64,000 nucleotides of DNA from Chondrosia reniformis. Lineage: Eukaryota; Porifera; Demospongiae; Chondrillida; Chondrillidae. The notes beneath the pieces were generated by a model that was not told the DNA's origin, did not search any database, and saw only the letters and a list, made by a program, of their open reading frames with translations. The stretch spans positions 7,145,884 through 7,209,883 of the forward strand of contig OX359199.1 of the NCBI GenBank assembly GCA_947172415.1, in the 5' to 3' direction. The number at the start of each line of letters is the position of its first letter. Position 1 is the first letter of the stretch. Of the stretch, positions 22,760 to 35,361 are shown piece after piece. A program made the translations under genes and the position numbers.

Positions 22760-25700
22760 ATGCCGTCCTATTTTCTCAAGCCAGAGGCGGCTGTCAATCG
22801 AGCCCAGGGTAATACACACTTACCTGCTTTTTCCAACGTTTGGATGACTTTATCCTTTAACGTAACCATACTTTCTGTAGAGTTCATAAAGGTTGGCCAA
22901 CAGGATTTGGCCCTCGATACGTTGATTGACGTGTTGAGGAGCAAAAAGCATAGGAGCGAAGTTCAAAAGCTGAAAATTGTGATTAATCATACGCTGACCC
23001 TCTGCGTCAAGCTTCAGAAGAGTGGGACGGTGAAGGATAGCCTATACCAGTTTCGAAATATAACCTCCAATGTGGAACCGGCAGCCTTTAAAGAGGCAGT
23101 TAGTACCTTTTTGGATGATGCGGAGTCCAAAGCCAGAGAAGCGAGGGAGCAATCGCAGCAAGCAGTCGAGTCGGTAGAGGATCTGGATCAGCTGATGACC
23201 CCTGAGAGGTTAGGAGGGGAGGGGGTGACTGGAGAGGTGCAACCTTTAAGCAATTTCTTTCTTTCCAGTCTTCTGTTGAGCACAGTGAGTGGTGAGGGGA
23301 CGCAGGACCGTACTGATAGAGTTCTCTTGACTCCGTGGCTCAAGTTTTTGTGGGAATCCTACAGGAATATTCTAGATCTTCTCCGAAACAACAAGACTTT
23401 TGAATTGCTTTACAGAGATGTGGCTAAGAGAGCCTTTGAATTCTGTTTGGAATACAAACGACACTCTGAGTTTAGGAAGCTTTGTGAAATGGTACATTTG
23501 ATATATTAACTTTCATGTACATATACGTACGTATGTACATAAGAATGTATGTATACCATGATTGTGCAATTTCATTTTAGTTTCGAAACCATTATCAATC
23601 CACTGTACGCAGCCAGGCAAGTGGTACTAAAGACTCGTACTCCATTGACCTCTCCAACCCAGACAGCGTCAGCTGTTTGGTACAGGTCCGCTTTGCTCAG
23701 ATGCACGCCGCTGTGTCACTAGACCTCTGGCAGGTACGGTTACCTTTGAAGGTAACCATTTTATAGCTTTGATTGTTTCCTGTTCCTACTTCCTGTTACA
23801 GGAGGCTTTCAAGGCAATAGAGGAAGTACATAATTTGTTTCAGAATGCCAGCAAGCATGTTATAATAAAACCCAAAGACTGGAACAGGTACTATGAGAAA
23901 CAGGCACAGGTATACTGGATGGCAAACAACAGGCTCTTCCATGCAGCTGCCCTTCAGCGCCTGTACGTACTTCAGCGGGAACAAAAGAAGACAATAACAC
24001 CAGAGGACCTTCAGAGGTGGGTCTGTCAAACTTAAAGTGGTCACTATCTAGTCAGAGATGACTGGCTTGTGTTAGGCTGGGTGTACTAATGTCCTAATGT
24101 ATTGCTGCATAACAGGTTCATGTTGTAGACTAGCTTTAAACATTTGGTCTTCAGTTGCTTTATTTGGTTCCTTAGACTGTCTTCCCTAGTCCTGCTGTCC
24201 ACCTTAGCTGTTCCTATTACACCTGTGGCCAATGAGTACGATCGATTTCTAGCCAAAGATGACATTGCAAGGGAAAAGGCTCGCAAGTTGACTTCACTTC
24301 TTCGTCTTCCAAGCAAACCCACAAGGACCTCATTGCTGGCTGATTTGGTGAGTTTGAACTTTGAATATGTCTCTGTTTACCTGCCTAACTCCTTTAATCC
24401 CTACCCACACACCAGACCACGCCCATCCACCAAGCCACACCCATCTACCAAGCCACGCCCATCCACCAAGCCACACCCACACACCGAGAGCCAGCCCCTC
24501 CCTCTGTTCCTCTTATGTAGACCAGATTTGGCATACTTCAGCATGTCCCTCCCAAGCTGAAGCTCTTGTATCAATATCTTGAAGTGGATTTTAACCCCTT
24601 GGAGTTGTGTGCCAATGTGTGCCCAATCCTGGAGTCCCTCCCAGGTTCGGAGGTGAGGGTGGAGGAGGACCCCGACCTTTCCGAACCCATTGACATCAAC
24701 CACCTTGACAAGCCTTACAGTCCACCTCTCTGCCAGTACGTTGAGGCACTGAAAGAAGCACTTCTGTTGAGGTTGGTCAGCCAGGTAGCGCAGATATACC
24801 AGACAATCTCCTTCACAAGACTGCAAGAACTTGCACCATTTGTGACTGTTTGGGAATTGGAGAAGGTGATTGTGAGAGCTGCCAGAAACAACAATCTACA
24901 GGTTTGTGGACTTCACCTTTCACCTTTCACCCCACACTTTTCACCTTTTTTCGTTGTTTAATCACCTTGCACTATCCTGGCAATGATGAAAAGTTTTGGT
25001 CCGTGTTTCAGAGCTTGAAGCAGTGATGACCAGTTATTAGCTCTACCTGAGCCACTCAGTGATGCATCACATTCTCAGTGATAAGAGGCTATTGTATAGA
25101 GGATGTGATCTTCGAGGTATTTCTCTGTCTGTAGGTGAGGATAGACCACATCACTCACTCGCTTCACTTTGGAACTGATCTGAACCTCAATCTGAAGGAG
25201 GAGACCCCAGGAGGTCCGTTTGTTCAGGCCATGCCCACTGAGAGGATAAGAGATCAGCTCTGTGCCTTCTCCCAGGCTCTGCAGCAGGCAGCCAGTCTGA
25301 TATTCTCAGAGGAAACACAGGTACGTACGTATATGTATGTTTGTAGCTACTGCCTTGTATACTGGAGACAAAGATGTTTCTAGATGCTTTGTGTCCTACA
25401 TATGTATGTATGTATTATTGGCACTGGAGGTGAAAGCTTTTTACAAAACAGAAATTGAAGAGAAATTTCCTCTCTTGTTGGTAGTAATGGAGAATGGCCA
25501 ATTAGCTCTGTTACTTTCGTATGTGTCTGTGTATAGGCTCGCCTTGAGAAGGAGAAAGTGAAGGCTCGCAAACAGTACCTGAAAACAGTTGAAGACGACC
25601 ACAAAGCACTTTTAAATAGGAAGAAGATTATTGAAAACAGAAAAGAGTTCTTGGAGAACCAGGAGAAAGCAAAGGTCAGTGAGAAACTGTTAACAGTTCT

Positions 25701-28587
25701 TCCCTTACTCACAGACTTTTTACGTATGTCTAAATAGAGAAAGAAGTATGCAGAGGAACACAGGACAAAGGAGTTGAAGGAGAGGGAGGCAGAGGAGCTT
25801 CGCTTGAAGAAAGAGAAGGAGGAAAGGGAGAAGGAACAGTTGCTAAAGGAAAGAAATGAAATGAAAATGAAGATAGACCTTGAGAGATTAGAGAATCTGA
25901 AGAAGACGACTGTTGGAGCAAAGGCTTTAGCTGATGTGACTGTGGACGTAAGTACACAAACCCATTTCCATTCTGACTTTGGATGTAAGTACACAAACCC
26001 ATTTCTATTCTGACTTTGGATGTAAATACATAAACCCATTTCCATTCTGACTTTGGATGTAAGTACATAAACCTCATATTTGAAGTGGCCTATGCTAGTG
26101 ATGGTTACCATGTGCCAGCAGCTGTAAAGGGAAAACTAGACCTAGCAACTTATAACTTTCATGATGCATGCTTTGTGCAGGACCTGAAGGAGCTGTCCAT
26201 TGATGACATTTTGTCTCGCCAGTTGAAGCAGATGGAGAGAGAGAAACAGGGACAAATCAATACTTTGAAGAAACAAGAAAGAAAGGTTCATTATTGTACA
26301 CATTAAAGTGTACTTAATTATTTCCTGCCATCCAAAACATGGGACAGTCTTGATGTCTTCACAATATGTACAAATACATATTTATTTATTATTTTTTGTT
26401 TGTTTACTTTGGGGACAGTGAGCATGTGATGGTTGTCTCGTTCGTCTGAAACACTCCACTTGTCTGATGACTACTATTCACTACCCATAAACTGATGCTC
26501 TCCCTGAACCCCTCTACTGTTTCTCCAACCATTTTATTTCTCTATGTGCATTTTATTTTGTGTAAATCAAATTCTTTATCTTTTGTTTGTCCGATCTAGT
26601 TGGATTACTTGGAAAGGGCCAAGCGAAAAGAAGAGATCTCTTTATTATTGAAACAAGCTGAGGAGGTCAGGTTAATGGATAAGAAAATGTTTGAGGAGCA
26701 GGAGAAAGAAAGGGTAGGACCCTTAATTAGCATATGTAAAGGGTATATTCACTTGAGAACATTTCTAGTTTTGGTGCTCTGTTCTGCTGTAGATTACAGT
26801 TGCTATATCTGAACATGAAATAGCACAGGCTACCAAATCTAGACTTGAAAAGATGTATCAAGATAAAGAAGTGTTTCTGACATCTCTTCAAACCAAAAGG
26901 AAGAAAGATTGGGAGGTATGTATAGACGTATTATTCAGTAGGCAATTACTTTGTGTGACTTTTGATCTTTTGCAATGTCTTCTCAATAGGAAAAGATGTC
27001 TATCTTTACTGAGAAATTTGATGAAGCAAAGGCTAATTGTTTAGAGGAAAGAAAGAAATTGAGAATAGAGGAACGAAAGCGGCTCTACATTCAAGAGAAG
27101 AAGGAAGAGAGGGAGAAGGAAGGTCAGTAACCATTGTGTGGCTTCAGACCTATTTGTAGTATTTGACATGGATTGATCATCTATTTAGAGAAAGAAAGAG
27201 AGGAAGAGGAAAGACGGAAAAAGGAAGCAGAAGAGAAAGAAAGATTGGAGAAGTTGGAAGAAATACGTAAAAAGCAGGAAATGAAGGAGAAGGAAGTCGA
27301 AAGAAAACTGAAGAGAATGCAAGAAGAACAGCAAAATCCTGAAGAGGAAGATACAAAGCGTTCTCCTTCACCGAGACGCAGAAGGGAATCTCCTCCATGT
27401 GACAGACCTCACACAAGGTACGTACACCTGTACTTAATTCATGCGTTCGTATCTGTTGTGTTATGACTTCAAGGTTTATTGAACTTTACTGGATTTCATG
27501 TACTTGTGTACTGGTATGTATTATGTACGTATGTGCGCAGGTATGTTCCCCCTGGAATGAGGCAGGATGACTACAAACCGGACAGATGGAGGGATAGACC
27601 TGCTAGAGAGGAAGTAGACAACCCTAAGAGAGATGTTGAAGGTGACTGGAGGCGGCCCAGTGGGCATGACTATGGAAGGGAGGAGCGCCATCGTGATTTT
27701 CACACTAGAGATGACCGACCTTTTAGAGGAGATGATAGAAGAACTGATCGCCATCGTGATGACAGACGAGATGACCGCTATCGTGGAAGAGATGATAGAT
27801 TCCGTGATGAAAGAAGAGACGATCGATTCCGTGATGAAAGAAGAGATGATCGATTCCGTGATGAAAGAAGAGATGATCGATTCCGTGATGAAAGAAGGGA
27901 TGATCGATTCCGTGATGACAGAAGGGATGATCGATTCCGTGATGACAGAAGGGATGATCGATTCCGTGATGACAGAAGGGATGATAAATTCCGTGATGGA
28001 AGAAGAGATGAAAGATTCCGTGATGGAAGAAGAGATGATCGTTTCCGTGACGACAGAAGGGATGATCGTTTCCGTGATGGAAGAAGAGAAGATCGTTTCC
28101 GTGATGACAGAAGGGATGATCGTTTTCGTGACGACAGAGGTAGAAGGTCAGAGAGAGACAATTGGAGACGTCCAGATGAAGACAAAGAAGGAAGAGGTTT
28201 CAGAGAGGAAGGTTAGCTACAGTACAATTGCTCTCTCTTGTTAAGGGCATGAGGTCTCCAACTGAAATAGCTAGCCACACATTTTCAGATATTCTAATGT
28301 TTACTTTTTCTTGTGAAAATATTTCAGTCTGGTAAAGTTCATAAGGTTGAGGTTTGTGTTTGTTTTGTATAGGTAAATCCTCTCCTCGCCATGATCATGA
28401 TGACCGTGATAGATACAGTGGGCGTGACCGAGACGACAGAGGGCGTGGTCGAGACCGTGATAATAGAGGGCGTGGTCGAGATTGGAGGGATGAGCATTCA
28501 GAACAAGAAACAGTGGAAACAGTGGAACAAGTCAGATCCAAGAAGGAAGTGGATAATGAGGGATTTGAGGTTGTACGGAGGCGCTGA
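22760..28587 (+). CDS. EIF3A: Eukaryotic translation initiation factor 3 subunit A
   Basis: Core scaffold of eIF3, which binds the 40S ribosome during translation initiation. About 15 exons: 22760-23491, 23581-23732, 23803-24016, 24177-24346, 24520-24900, 25135-25320, 25537-25675, 25738-25948, 26181-26284, 26600-26712, 26793-26914, 26990-27122, 27189-27417, 27541-28210 and 28372-28587; borders of the small exons are approximate. The N terminus (YFLKPEAAVNRAQ, then EFIKVGQQDLALDTL) is the strongly conserved eIF3a start. The middle holds the PCI region, then a long charged helical (spectrin-like) stretch rich in KEREEEE. The C terminus is the family-typical DDR-F-R-D decapeptide array. Predicted length is about 1,250 residues, close to animal orthologs. 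The gene faces RMND5 tail to tail, with about 160 bp between stop codons. Confidence 0.95.
24398..24490. repeat. Intronic CACCAAGCCACACCCATC array
   Basis: About five copies of an 18-bp CCACCAAGCCACRCCCATC-like unit in an EIF3A intron just before an exon. Confidence 0.8.
25945..26062. repeat. Intronic ~37-bp tandem repeat in EIF3A
   Basis: Three copies of GTAAGTACACAAACCCATTT followed by CYATTCTGACTTTGGAT. The repeat unit includes the exon donor GTAAGT, so the real 5' splice site is followed by near-copies of itself. Confidence 0.85.
27780..28140 (+). repeat. 30-bp coding repeat in EIF3A (DDRFRDxRR)
   Basis: About 12 decapeptide units of DDRFRDERRD or DDRFRDDRRD type. The same type of array is known in the C terminus of animal eIF3a, so this is an ancestral feature rather than a local oddity. 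Confidence 0.93.
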
Positions 28588-28745
28588 AGTACCAACCTAA
28601 CTTGAACATTAAATTCTTTATAGAAAGTAGTTTATTCCAGTTATATAATTTCTTTGAAAGTACATTAATTAAATTTGCCTTGGTTGGTATATTAATCAGT
28701 TTTGAAAAGAACAATGTTCTACGTATATGAAGGTACAATAATAAC

Positions 28746-29593
28746 TTAAAAGTGAATTTCTTGGATTTCTTTTTCTGCCATTTCTGCCGGGCAATATGGA
28801 CATTTCAGCTTTCCTGTGTGTGTTGTGAGCTTTTTGACTGCCTCGTTTGATATGGCATGTCCACAGATTAGTCGCACTGGAGGATTGCCCAACGAGGTCT
28901 GCTGCCTCAGAATGGGACAAGAGAATATGGAATGGAAGTGGAACTCTACACTCAAATCGATTCCTCCCTACATTGTAATCAGAAATAGAAGATGTTGGTA
29001 TTTAGTGAGCCGCTCATTGAGCCACAGTTGGATACTGAACCTACGTACTGGTAGCTCTCCCTTGTGATTGAGTATTTTTGACACTTGTTGTTGCTCCATC
29101 ACTCCATGCATGTGGAGAAGAGCAGGCAATGCTATGCAACCGGCAGCAACACTGGATACAGGTAGGCAATATAGGGAATGGTAATTACATGAATGTATGT
29201 GCAGCAAATGTAACCATGGACAATTCTACAGTAGAAAGCTTACATAGGGAACTAAACCTAGTGAGAGTTTGGATGAGGATACAAGAGTCTTCTCTTCATT
29301 CTCTGCTCCATAAGCACAGCATATATTCAGCATACGTGCACAATACAGACACATGTATGCAGATGTTCTTCAGAGAGTGTGACCGACCTGATTGAAAGGG
29401 GGCTCTCTAAGCCAAGCTCCATCATCATGCAAGCATCTTTGGTAAAATTCTCAGCTACATCTTTTAACATCCATGGGTCAAGTAGATCCTTGTAAGGACT
29501 GTTTTCCAAGCCTCTATGACAGAATGCAAGACATCCCATCAGCCGGTGAATATCTAGCAATGCAGAGATTGAGGACCAAGTCACACACACACA

Positions 29594-29675
<82 letters not shown>

Positions 29676-30664
29676 CGTACACACATACGTACATTACATA
29701 TATACTTGATAGGTTATTTGTGTGGTCATAAACTGTGCCTTTTGTGTGTTCTGAAAGGAAAGGCTGTAATTCCTTTGCGTAGTCCAAGGCTTCTTTCATT
29801 TGATGATTTTTAAGGTGAGATATGTACTTCAAACGATGCAGTTTAAAAATCAGGGAACTCTTAAATTCTCTAAGTTTCAATGAATTTTCCAAGGCCCATT
29901 CCATAGCGGGGGATGTATTGCCAAGTTTCAAAGCTCCTAAAATCTTATGCATGTCAACAAATTTCTCAATGTGGCTCTGAGAAACATCAATGTTGGCCTC
30001 CATCATCAATGACTTAGCTACATCAAGTCGACCCTGTCGAAAGAGGTGGTCGCAAATCACAAGGTTGAGGATAATAGCCTTTTCTCCAGTAAAATCTTCA
30101 TCAGAAACCACAGAATAGTCGTTTTTGAAATACTGAATGCATAAGACAGTAATAGTGAGAATTGCCAACAGAAGTATTGAAACAGCTGGTCTGCCTACCT
30201 TGTCAATGGTCCTCCCCAACTTGGAGATAACTGGGTGAATGTCCCTATGCTTGGCAGATATAGAACTCATTGCTTTACTGACATCCTCTACGCATGACTT
30301 CAAAGCCTCCACTTGCTCAGAAGACAAACGACTGTCCTGTGGTACTAAGTGAGATATATCAGATCAGATACGGATATATTCACATATCTCATTGCTGGTA
30401 TATAGAATTTAGTGATAATTAGGATATGTTTTGGTACTTCATAAAACTTGAATGGGTGGCATAGTATATACAGTAACATTATATATAGTCTTAAATGTTA
30501 CTTCTAATTTATAAATTGAAAGACTTACGAAGTGAAAGATTGGATCTCATCGTTTCTATCTGTTGTAAGACTCCTTCTAGAAGTTCCCTACTCTCTGGCC
30601 CAACCGTCCGTATTCGTTTGGCCACCCTCTCGCAATCTCTTTCTGTAGTGGCACAAGCTTCCAT
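28746..30664 (-). CDS. RMND5: RMND5-family E3 ubiquitin ligase (GID2/CTLH RING subunit)
   Basis: Catalytic RING-type subunit of the GID/CTLH complex. Exons (minus): 30664-30529, 30344-30199, 30132-29706, 29553-29388, 29151-29049 and 28967-28746. They sum to 1,200 nt in one open frame (399 aa; human RMND5A is 391). Matches by eye: SISAKHRDIHPVISKLGRTIDK near the N terminus, the LisH/CTLH middle (AMEWALENS, FKLHRLKYI), FTKDACMMMELGLESPLS, then GCIALPALLHM. The C-terminal degenerate RING has SCPILRQQT, RLICGHAI and LKCPYCPAEM, ending in IHF. The 66-bp second intron is stop-free and in phase. The two CTLH RING genes differ, but this one fits RMND5 rather than MAEA. It lies convergent with EIF3A and 218 bp downstream of the receptor gene's stop codon on the same strand. 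Confidence 0.93.
29581..29672. repeat. (CA)n microsatellite in an RMND5 intron
   Basis: About 90 bp of CA (TG on the coding strand), between the donor at 29705 and the acceptor at 29554. Confidence 0.95.
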
Positions 30665-30881
30665 TTTAAAGGTTATCACTTTCAAACCACAACTAAATTC
30701 GTCTGCTCAAATTTACGGTAATGTGATAATTGAATATAAAAGAATTTCACATCGCGTAGCTTTGGAGCACAGTGCAAAAGTGGTTTCAGAATTATGCATG
30801 CACGTGTATATTCAGAGAGGCATATGAAATAGGTTGAATAGAATGCAGACAGGCATGACTAGTGTATTGGGTACAGAAGTG

Positions 30882-33800
30882 TTAGTCCAAAGGAAAAGGT
30901 TTGGCTTCTGGTGCAGTAGGGTCATCGTGGTACTCCTGCACCTCTCCATCATGATACTCCTGCACCTCTCCATCGTGATACTCCTGCACCTCTCCATCAT
31001 GGTACTCCTGCACCTCTCCATCGTGGTACTCCTTTACTTCTTCATCTTCCAATGTGTAATCTATTTCATCAGAATATACCAAAGAGTCCTTTCTCCGCAT
31101 GAAATGTCTCTGCCACCTTCGAGGTTTCTTCCTGCCAGGTAAACTGAGTCTCCTTACAAACACAAAAGGTAAACCACTGCCTGGGTTAATGTCATACCTT
31201 TAAGAATTTTGACAAGAAGAATGAATTGTAACTGGCATAACAATATACAATTAGTATCTATAAATATAATTAGCAATACAAAATATAGGTGTGTAGCAGT
31301 GGTGATAGAGGCAAGGGTATGTTGCATCAAATTTGAGTTTTAGTTAAGTTAATTTGGGTAAATATACATTTATTATATATGATGAGAATACTTCATGAGT
31401 TGATTAGGAAACAACACGCTGCATGATCAATAAAACCTGACCTGCCAGTTCTTCTTCGTCTTCTAATTAAGTACACAATGACTGCTGTTATCAAAGTCAA
31501 ACACAGACTCAGTGATATGACTGGTACAACAACTGCAGCCACAGTTGATCCAGTGTCCAGTTGATATTGAGCTTCTCTATTTGGAGAGTCAGATTCAGCT
31601 GTGTGTAATGTAATGTCATTAAATTTATCTGGAGAAAAGAAAAAGTGTATATATATAAGACACCCTGGATCACTGATGAAGGGTGGAATTCCCAGAAATT
31701 AAAGGCTGTCTGACCCAGTGGAGAAGATGAAAGAAAGGAAAAGAAGGAAGAAAAGACTCCTGCATCTTCATCCAAAGCTCTCTTCAGGTTTAGTTCCCCT
31801 ATAGGCTTTTTTACAGAATAGGCATAGCATGTAGGAAAATGGTATATTAAATTTTTCATACATCATGTTATGTAATATTCTAGGGCAATAATGTTAATGT
31901 TAATAATATTCATATGCCTTTATATGTTCTCACTTGTCAAAACTTTAATGGAAGATGGTTGAATTCCTACTGAGCCATGCATATGCTTAGCATGCTTTCT
32001 AAATAGAGTCATATTTATCTCATATTGAATGCCAGGCTCCAGTCCAAAGATAACAAGACTTGGATTATGACTGAAGAGTTGATGATTGTCAACTTGAATT
32101 TTCTCAATGTTTTCCTCCCCACAGCACATGCCATAAGTAACAGCTGCACCAGTAAAATGTCCTTGCCTGAAATGACCTATAGTCCAGCTCAACTTTATTG
32201 AAGTGCTATTCAGGACCTTATAATGCAAGTTAATCTTGCCAGTTGGGTGTTTTGCTGATGAATTTGAAACATTAGTTGATGGATTGGTTGCATGATCCTT
32301 CATACTCATTTTACCTAACACACCCTTTGTGCGTTGGTGTGCCTTATTTTTCAACTTATATTTGTGATTGACTTTCAAATCTGACTTGGCACTGGTATTT
32401 AGTAAGTTCTCCAAGTCATTCTCATACTTGTCCACTGGCTCCTTGTGATGCTTATCCACCGGCTCCTTGTGATGCTTATCCACCGGCTCCTTGTGATGCT
32501 TATCCACCGGCTCCTTGTGATGCTTATCCACCGGCTCCTTGTGATGCTTATCCACTGGCTCCTTGTGATACTTATCCACTGGCTCCTTGTGATGCTTATC
32601 CACCGGCTCCTTGTGATTCATATCCACCGACTCCTTGTGATGCTTATCCACCGGCTCCTTGTGATGCTTATCCACCGGCTCCTTGTGATGCTTATCCACC
32701 GGCTCCTTGTGATGCTTATCCACCGGCTCCTTGTGATGCTTATCCACCGGCTCCTTGTGATTCATATCCACCGACTCCTTGTGATGCTTATCCACCGGCT
32801 CCTTGTGATGCTTATCCACTGGCTCCTTGTGATTCATATCCACCGGCTCCTTGTGATGCTTATCCACTGGCTCCTTGTGATTCATATCCACTGGCTCCTT
32901 GTGATTCATATCCATCGGCTCCTTGTGATGCTTATCCACTGGCTCCTTGTGATTCATATCCACCGGCTCTTTGTGATTCATATCCACCGGCTCCTTGTGA
33001 TTCATATCCACCGGCTCCTTGTGATGCTTATCCACTGGCTCCTTGTGATTCATATCCACTGGCTCCTTGTGATTCATATCCACCGGCTCCTTGTGATGCT
33101 TATCCACTGGCTCCTTGTGATTCATATCCACTGGCTCCTTGTGATTCATATCCACTGGCTCCTTGTGATTCATATCCACTGGCTCCTTGTGATTCATATC
33201 CACTGGCTCCTTGTGATTCATATCCACTGGCTCTTTGTGATTCATATCCACTGGCTCCTTGTGATTCATATCCACTGGCTCCTTGTGATTCATATCCACT
33301 GGCTCTTTGTGATGCTTATCCACTGGCTCCTTGTGATTCATATCCACTGGCTCCTTGTGATTCATATCCACTGGCTCCTTGTGATTCATATCCACTGGCT
33401 CCTTGTGATTCATATCCACTGGCTCCTTGTGATTCATATCCACTGGCTCTTTGTGATTCATATCCACTGGCTCCTTGTGATTCATATCCACTGGCTCCTT
33501 GTGATTCATATCCACTGGCTCCTTGTGATTCATATCCACTGGCTCCTTGTGATTCATATCCACCGGCTCCTTGTGATACTTATCCACTGGCTCTTTGTGA
33601 TTCATATCCACTGGCTCCTTGTGATTCATATCCACCGGCTCCTTGTGATTCATATCCACCGGCTCCTTGTGATGCTTATCCACTGGCTCCTTGTGATTCA
33701 TATCCACTGGCTCCTTGTGATTCATATCCACCGGCTCCTTGTGATGCTTATCCACTGGCTCTTTGTGATTCATATCCACTGGCTCCTTGTGATGCTTATC

Positions 33801-35361
33801 CACTGGCTCCTTGTGATGCTTATCCACCGGCTCCTTGTGATGCTTATCCACCGGCTCCTTGTGATGCTTATCCACCGGCTCCTTGTGATGCTTATCCACC
33901 GGCTCCTTGTGATGCTTATCCACTGGCTCCTTGTGATGCTTATCCACCGGCTCCTTGTGATGCTTATCCACCGGCTCCTTGTGATTCATATCCACTGGCT
34001 CCTTGTGATGCTTATCCACCGGCTCCTTGTGATGCTTATCCACTGACTCCTTGTGATTCATATCCACCAGCTCCTTGTGATTCATATCCACTGGCTCCTT
34101 GTGATTCATATCCACTGGCTCCTTGTGATGCTTATCCACCGGCTCCTTGTGATGCTTATCCACCGGCTCCTTGTGATGCTTATCCACTGACTCCTTGTGA
34201 TTCATATCCACCAGCTCCTTGTGATTCATATCCACTGGCTCCTTGTGATTCATATCCACTGGCTCCTTGTGATGCTTATCCACCGGCTCCTTGTGATGCT
34301 TATCCACCGGCTCCTTGTGATGCTTATCCACTGGCTCCTTGTGATTCATATCCACCAGCTCCTTGTGAGCATCCAAAGTTTCTTGATGCTTTCCTAAATC
34401 AATTGTATTACTACCATCCACTGAATCGTAAGTTTGATTTCCATTGGGTGATCCTGTATATATATAAAGGCAACAATGTACTGAACATTATAGAGCATTA
34501 AAAGTATATTTTATTTGTAAATGAATGCATATATATATTTCCACATGTAGTGTTGATCAGCAATTAAAAATATGGTACATAATTATATATTCAGTGTACC
34601 TTCCACTACTGTTAACTTTAATGAATTATGAGTTGGAACATGATTGTCATATCGTCCTTGTATGATACAGTTGTAAACACTTCCATTTTGGGATACTGAA
34701 ACTTGTCTTAATTTGAGGAATTTATCATCAACCACCTCTGCAGTGTCTGGTAAGGGATGTAGGTGAGATTTGAACCACTGAGTCTTTGTGTAGAGTGTTG
34801 TGCTGACATTGGTAATACAGCCATGCCAACAGTCCATCAATATGTCACTGCCTTTTATAACTCTGATCTCTTTGGTAGTCGTGTTGGCTGGTTAATAAAC
34901 AAATATTTGTATATAAATCAATGCACACATCATAAAAGAGTACTGATATTGCGAGAATTTACGGTAATTCTGTTGACTTACGATATACGTATACAGCAGT
35001 CTGGTTGATTAAAGTATAATTGGCTCGTGATGATGTCAGGTCGTTGAAAGCAATACATTGGTACAATCCACTTTCCTTCATGAGGCCAACCAAATGTAAA
35101 TGACTTTTATTAACTACTGAGACTGTTTTGGGTGATGTCCGTCCTTTCACTCTCCACATTATATACGAGTATGATGGAGCATGGCAAGCTAATTCGACTG
35201 GTTCACCAGGTGCTGTTAGCATCCTTACTTCCGTCAAACTACTTGCTAAATTAATAGAGAGTAAGCGACTAGTATGATATATGCAGTTATACTGTACTAA
35301 ATTAGTGATATTTACCCGAAGCAAGGATTGTCAGGAGCGTTCCTATTGTTTTAAAGAGCAT
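30882..35361 (-). CDS. Ig-Ig-octapeptide repeat-FN3 single-pass receptor-like protein
   Basis: Six exons on the minus strand: 35361-35316 (signal peptide), 35245-34982 (Ig-like, Cys pair in ELACHAP and GLYQCIAF), 34887-34600 (second Ig-like, LMDCWHGC and SVYNCIIQG), 34453-31934 (repeat plus FN3), 31628-31442 (transmembrane helix from VAAVVVPVISLSL, stop-transfer RRRRR) and 31197-30882 (tail). The joins sum to 3,621 nt in one frame (1,206 aa), and five of the six exons start in the same phase, as is usual for shuffled extracellular modules. The 840-aa exon 4 contains about 80 copies of HKEPVDKH/HKEPVDMN, then a basic linker and one FN3 domain (KLSWTIGHF, GLEPGIQYEI). The cytoplasmic tail has five EYHDGEVQ-type units. 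I do not recognise a named ortholog; adhesion or recognition at the cell surface is inferred from the architecture. Confidence 0.85.
30916..31036 (-). repeat. 24-bp coding repeat, cytoplasmic tail (EYHDGEVQ)
   Basis: Five copies of a 24-bp unit, nearly identical at the DNA level (CAT/CGT and ATG/GTG variants on the plus strand). Each copy contributes one tyrosine in an acidic context. Confidence 0.93.
32428..34366 (-). repeat. 24-bp coding minisatellite, about 80 copies
   Basis: Two sequence classes of one 24-bp unit: class A (plus strand GATGCTTATC core, protein VDKHHKEP) and class B (GATTCATATC core, protein VDMNHKEP). Class A dominates both ends and class B the centre, where long runs are identical. 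A silent C/T change (CCACCGG against CCACTGG) marks sub-blocks. No unit breaks the frame. Confidence 0.96.

Noticed and set aside
30133..30198. RMND5 as a membrane protein by default
   Set aside because: The hydrophobic segment is flanked by good splice sites and its removal restores family alignment, so it is treated as an intron; only optional retention is proposed.
30916..31100. ITAM/ITIM motifs in the receptor tail
   Set aside because: No tyrosine has Leu, Ile or Val at +3 (YSDE, YTLE, YHDG), so the immune-type motif is not met.
32445..34046. 533-codon open frame on the plus strand reading hydrophobic LLVIHIHW repeats
   Set aside because: It is the antisense of the 24-bp coding minisatellite. 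The minus strand has matching splice sites, domains on both sides and a consistent phase; the plus frame has none.
30882..34453. Common origin of the receptor's two 24-bp repeats (HKEPVDKH and EYHDGEVQ)
   Set aside because: Best in-frame alignment gives about half identical bases, with H1 and V5 shared. That is too weak to separate from chance for such biased units.
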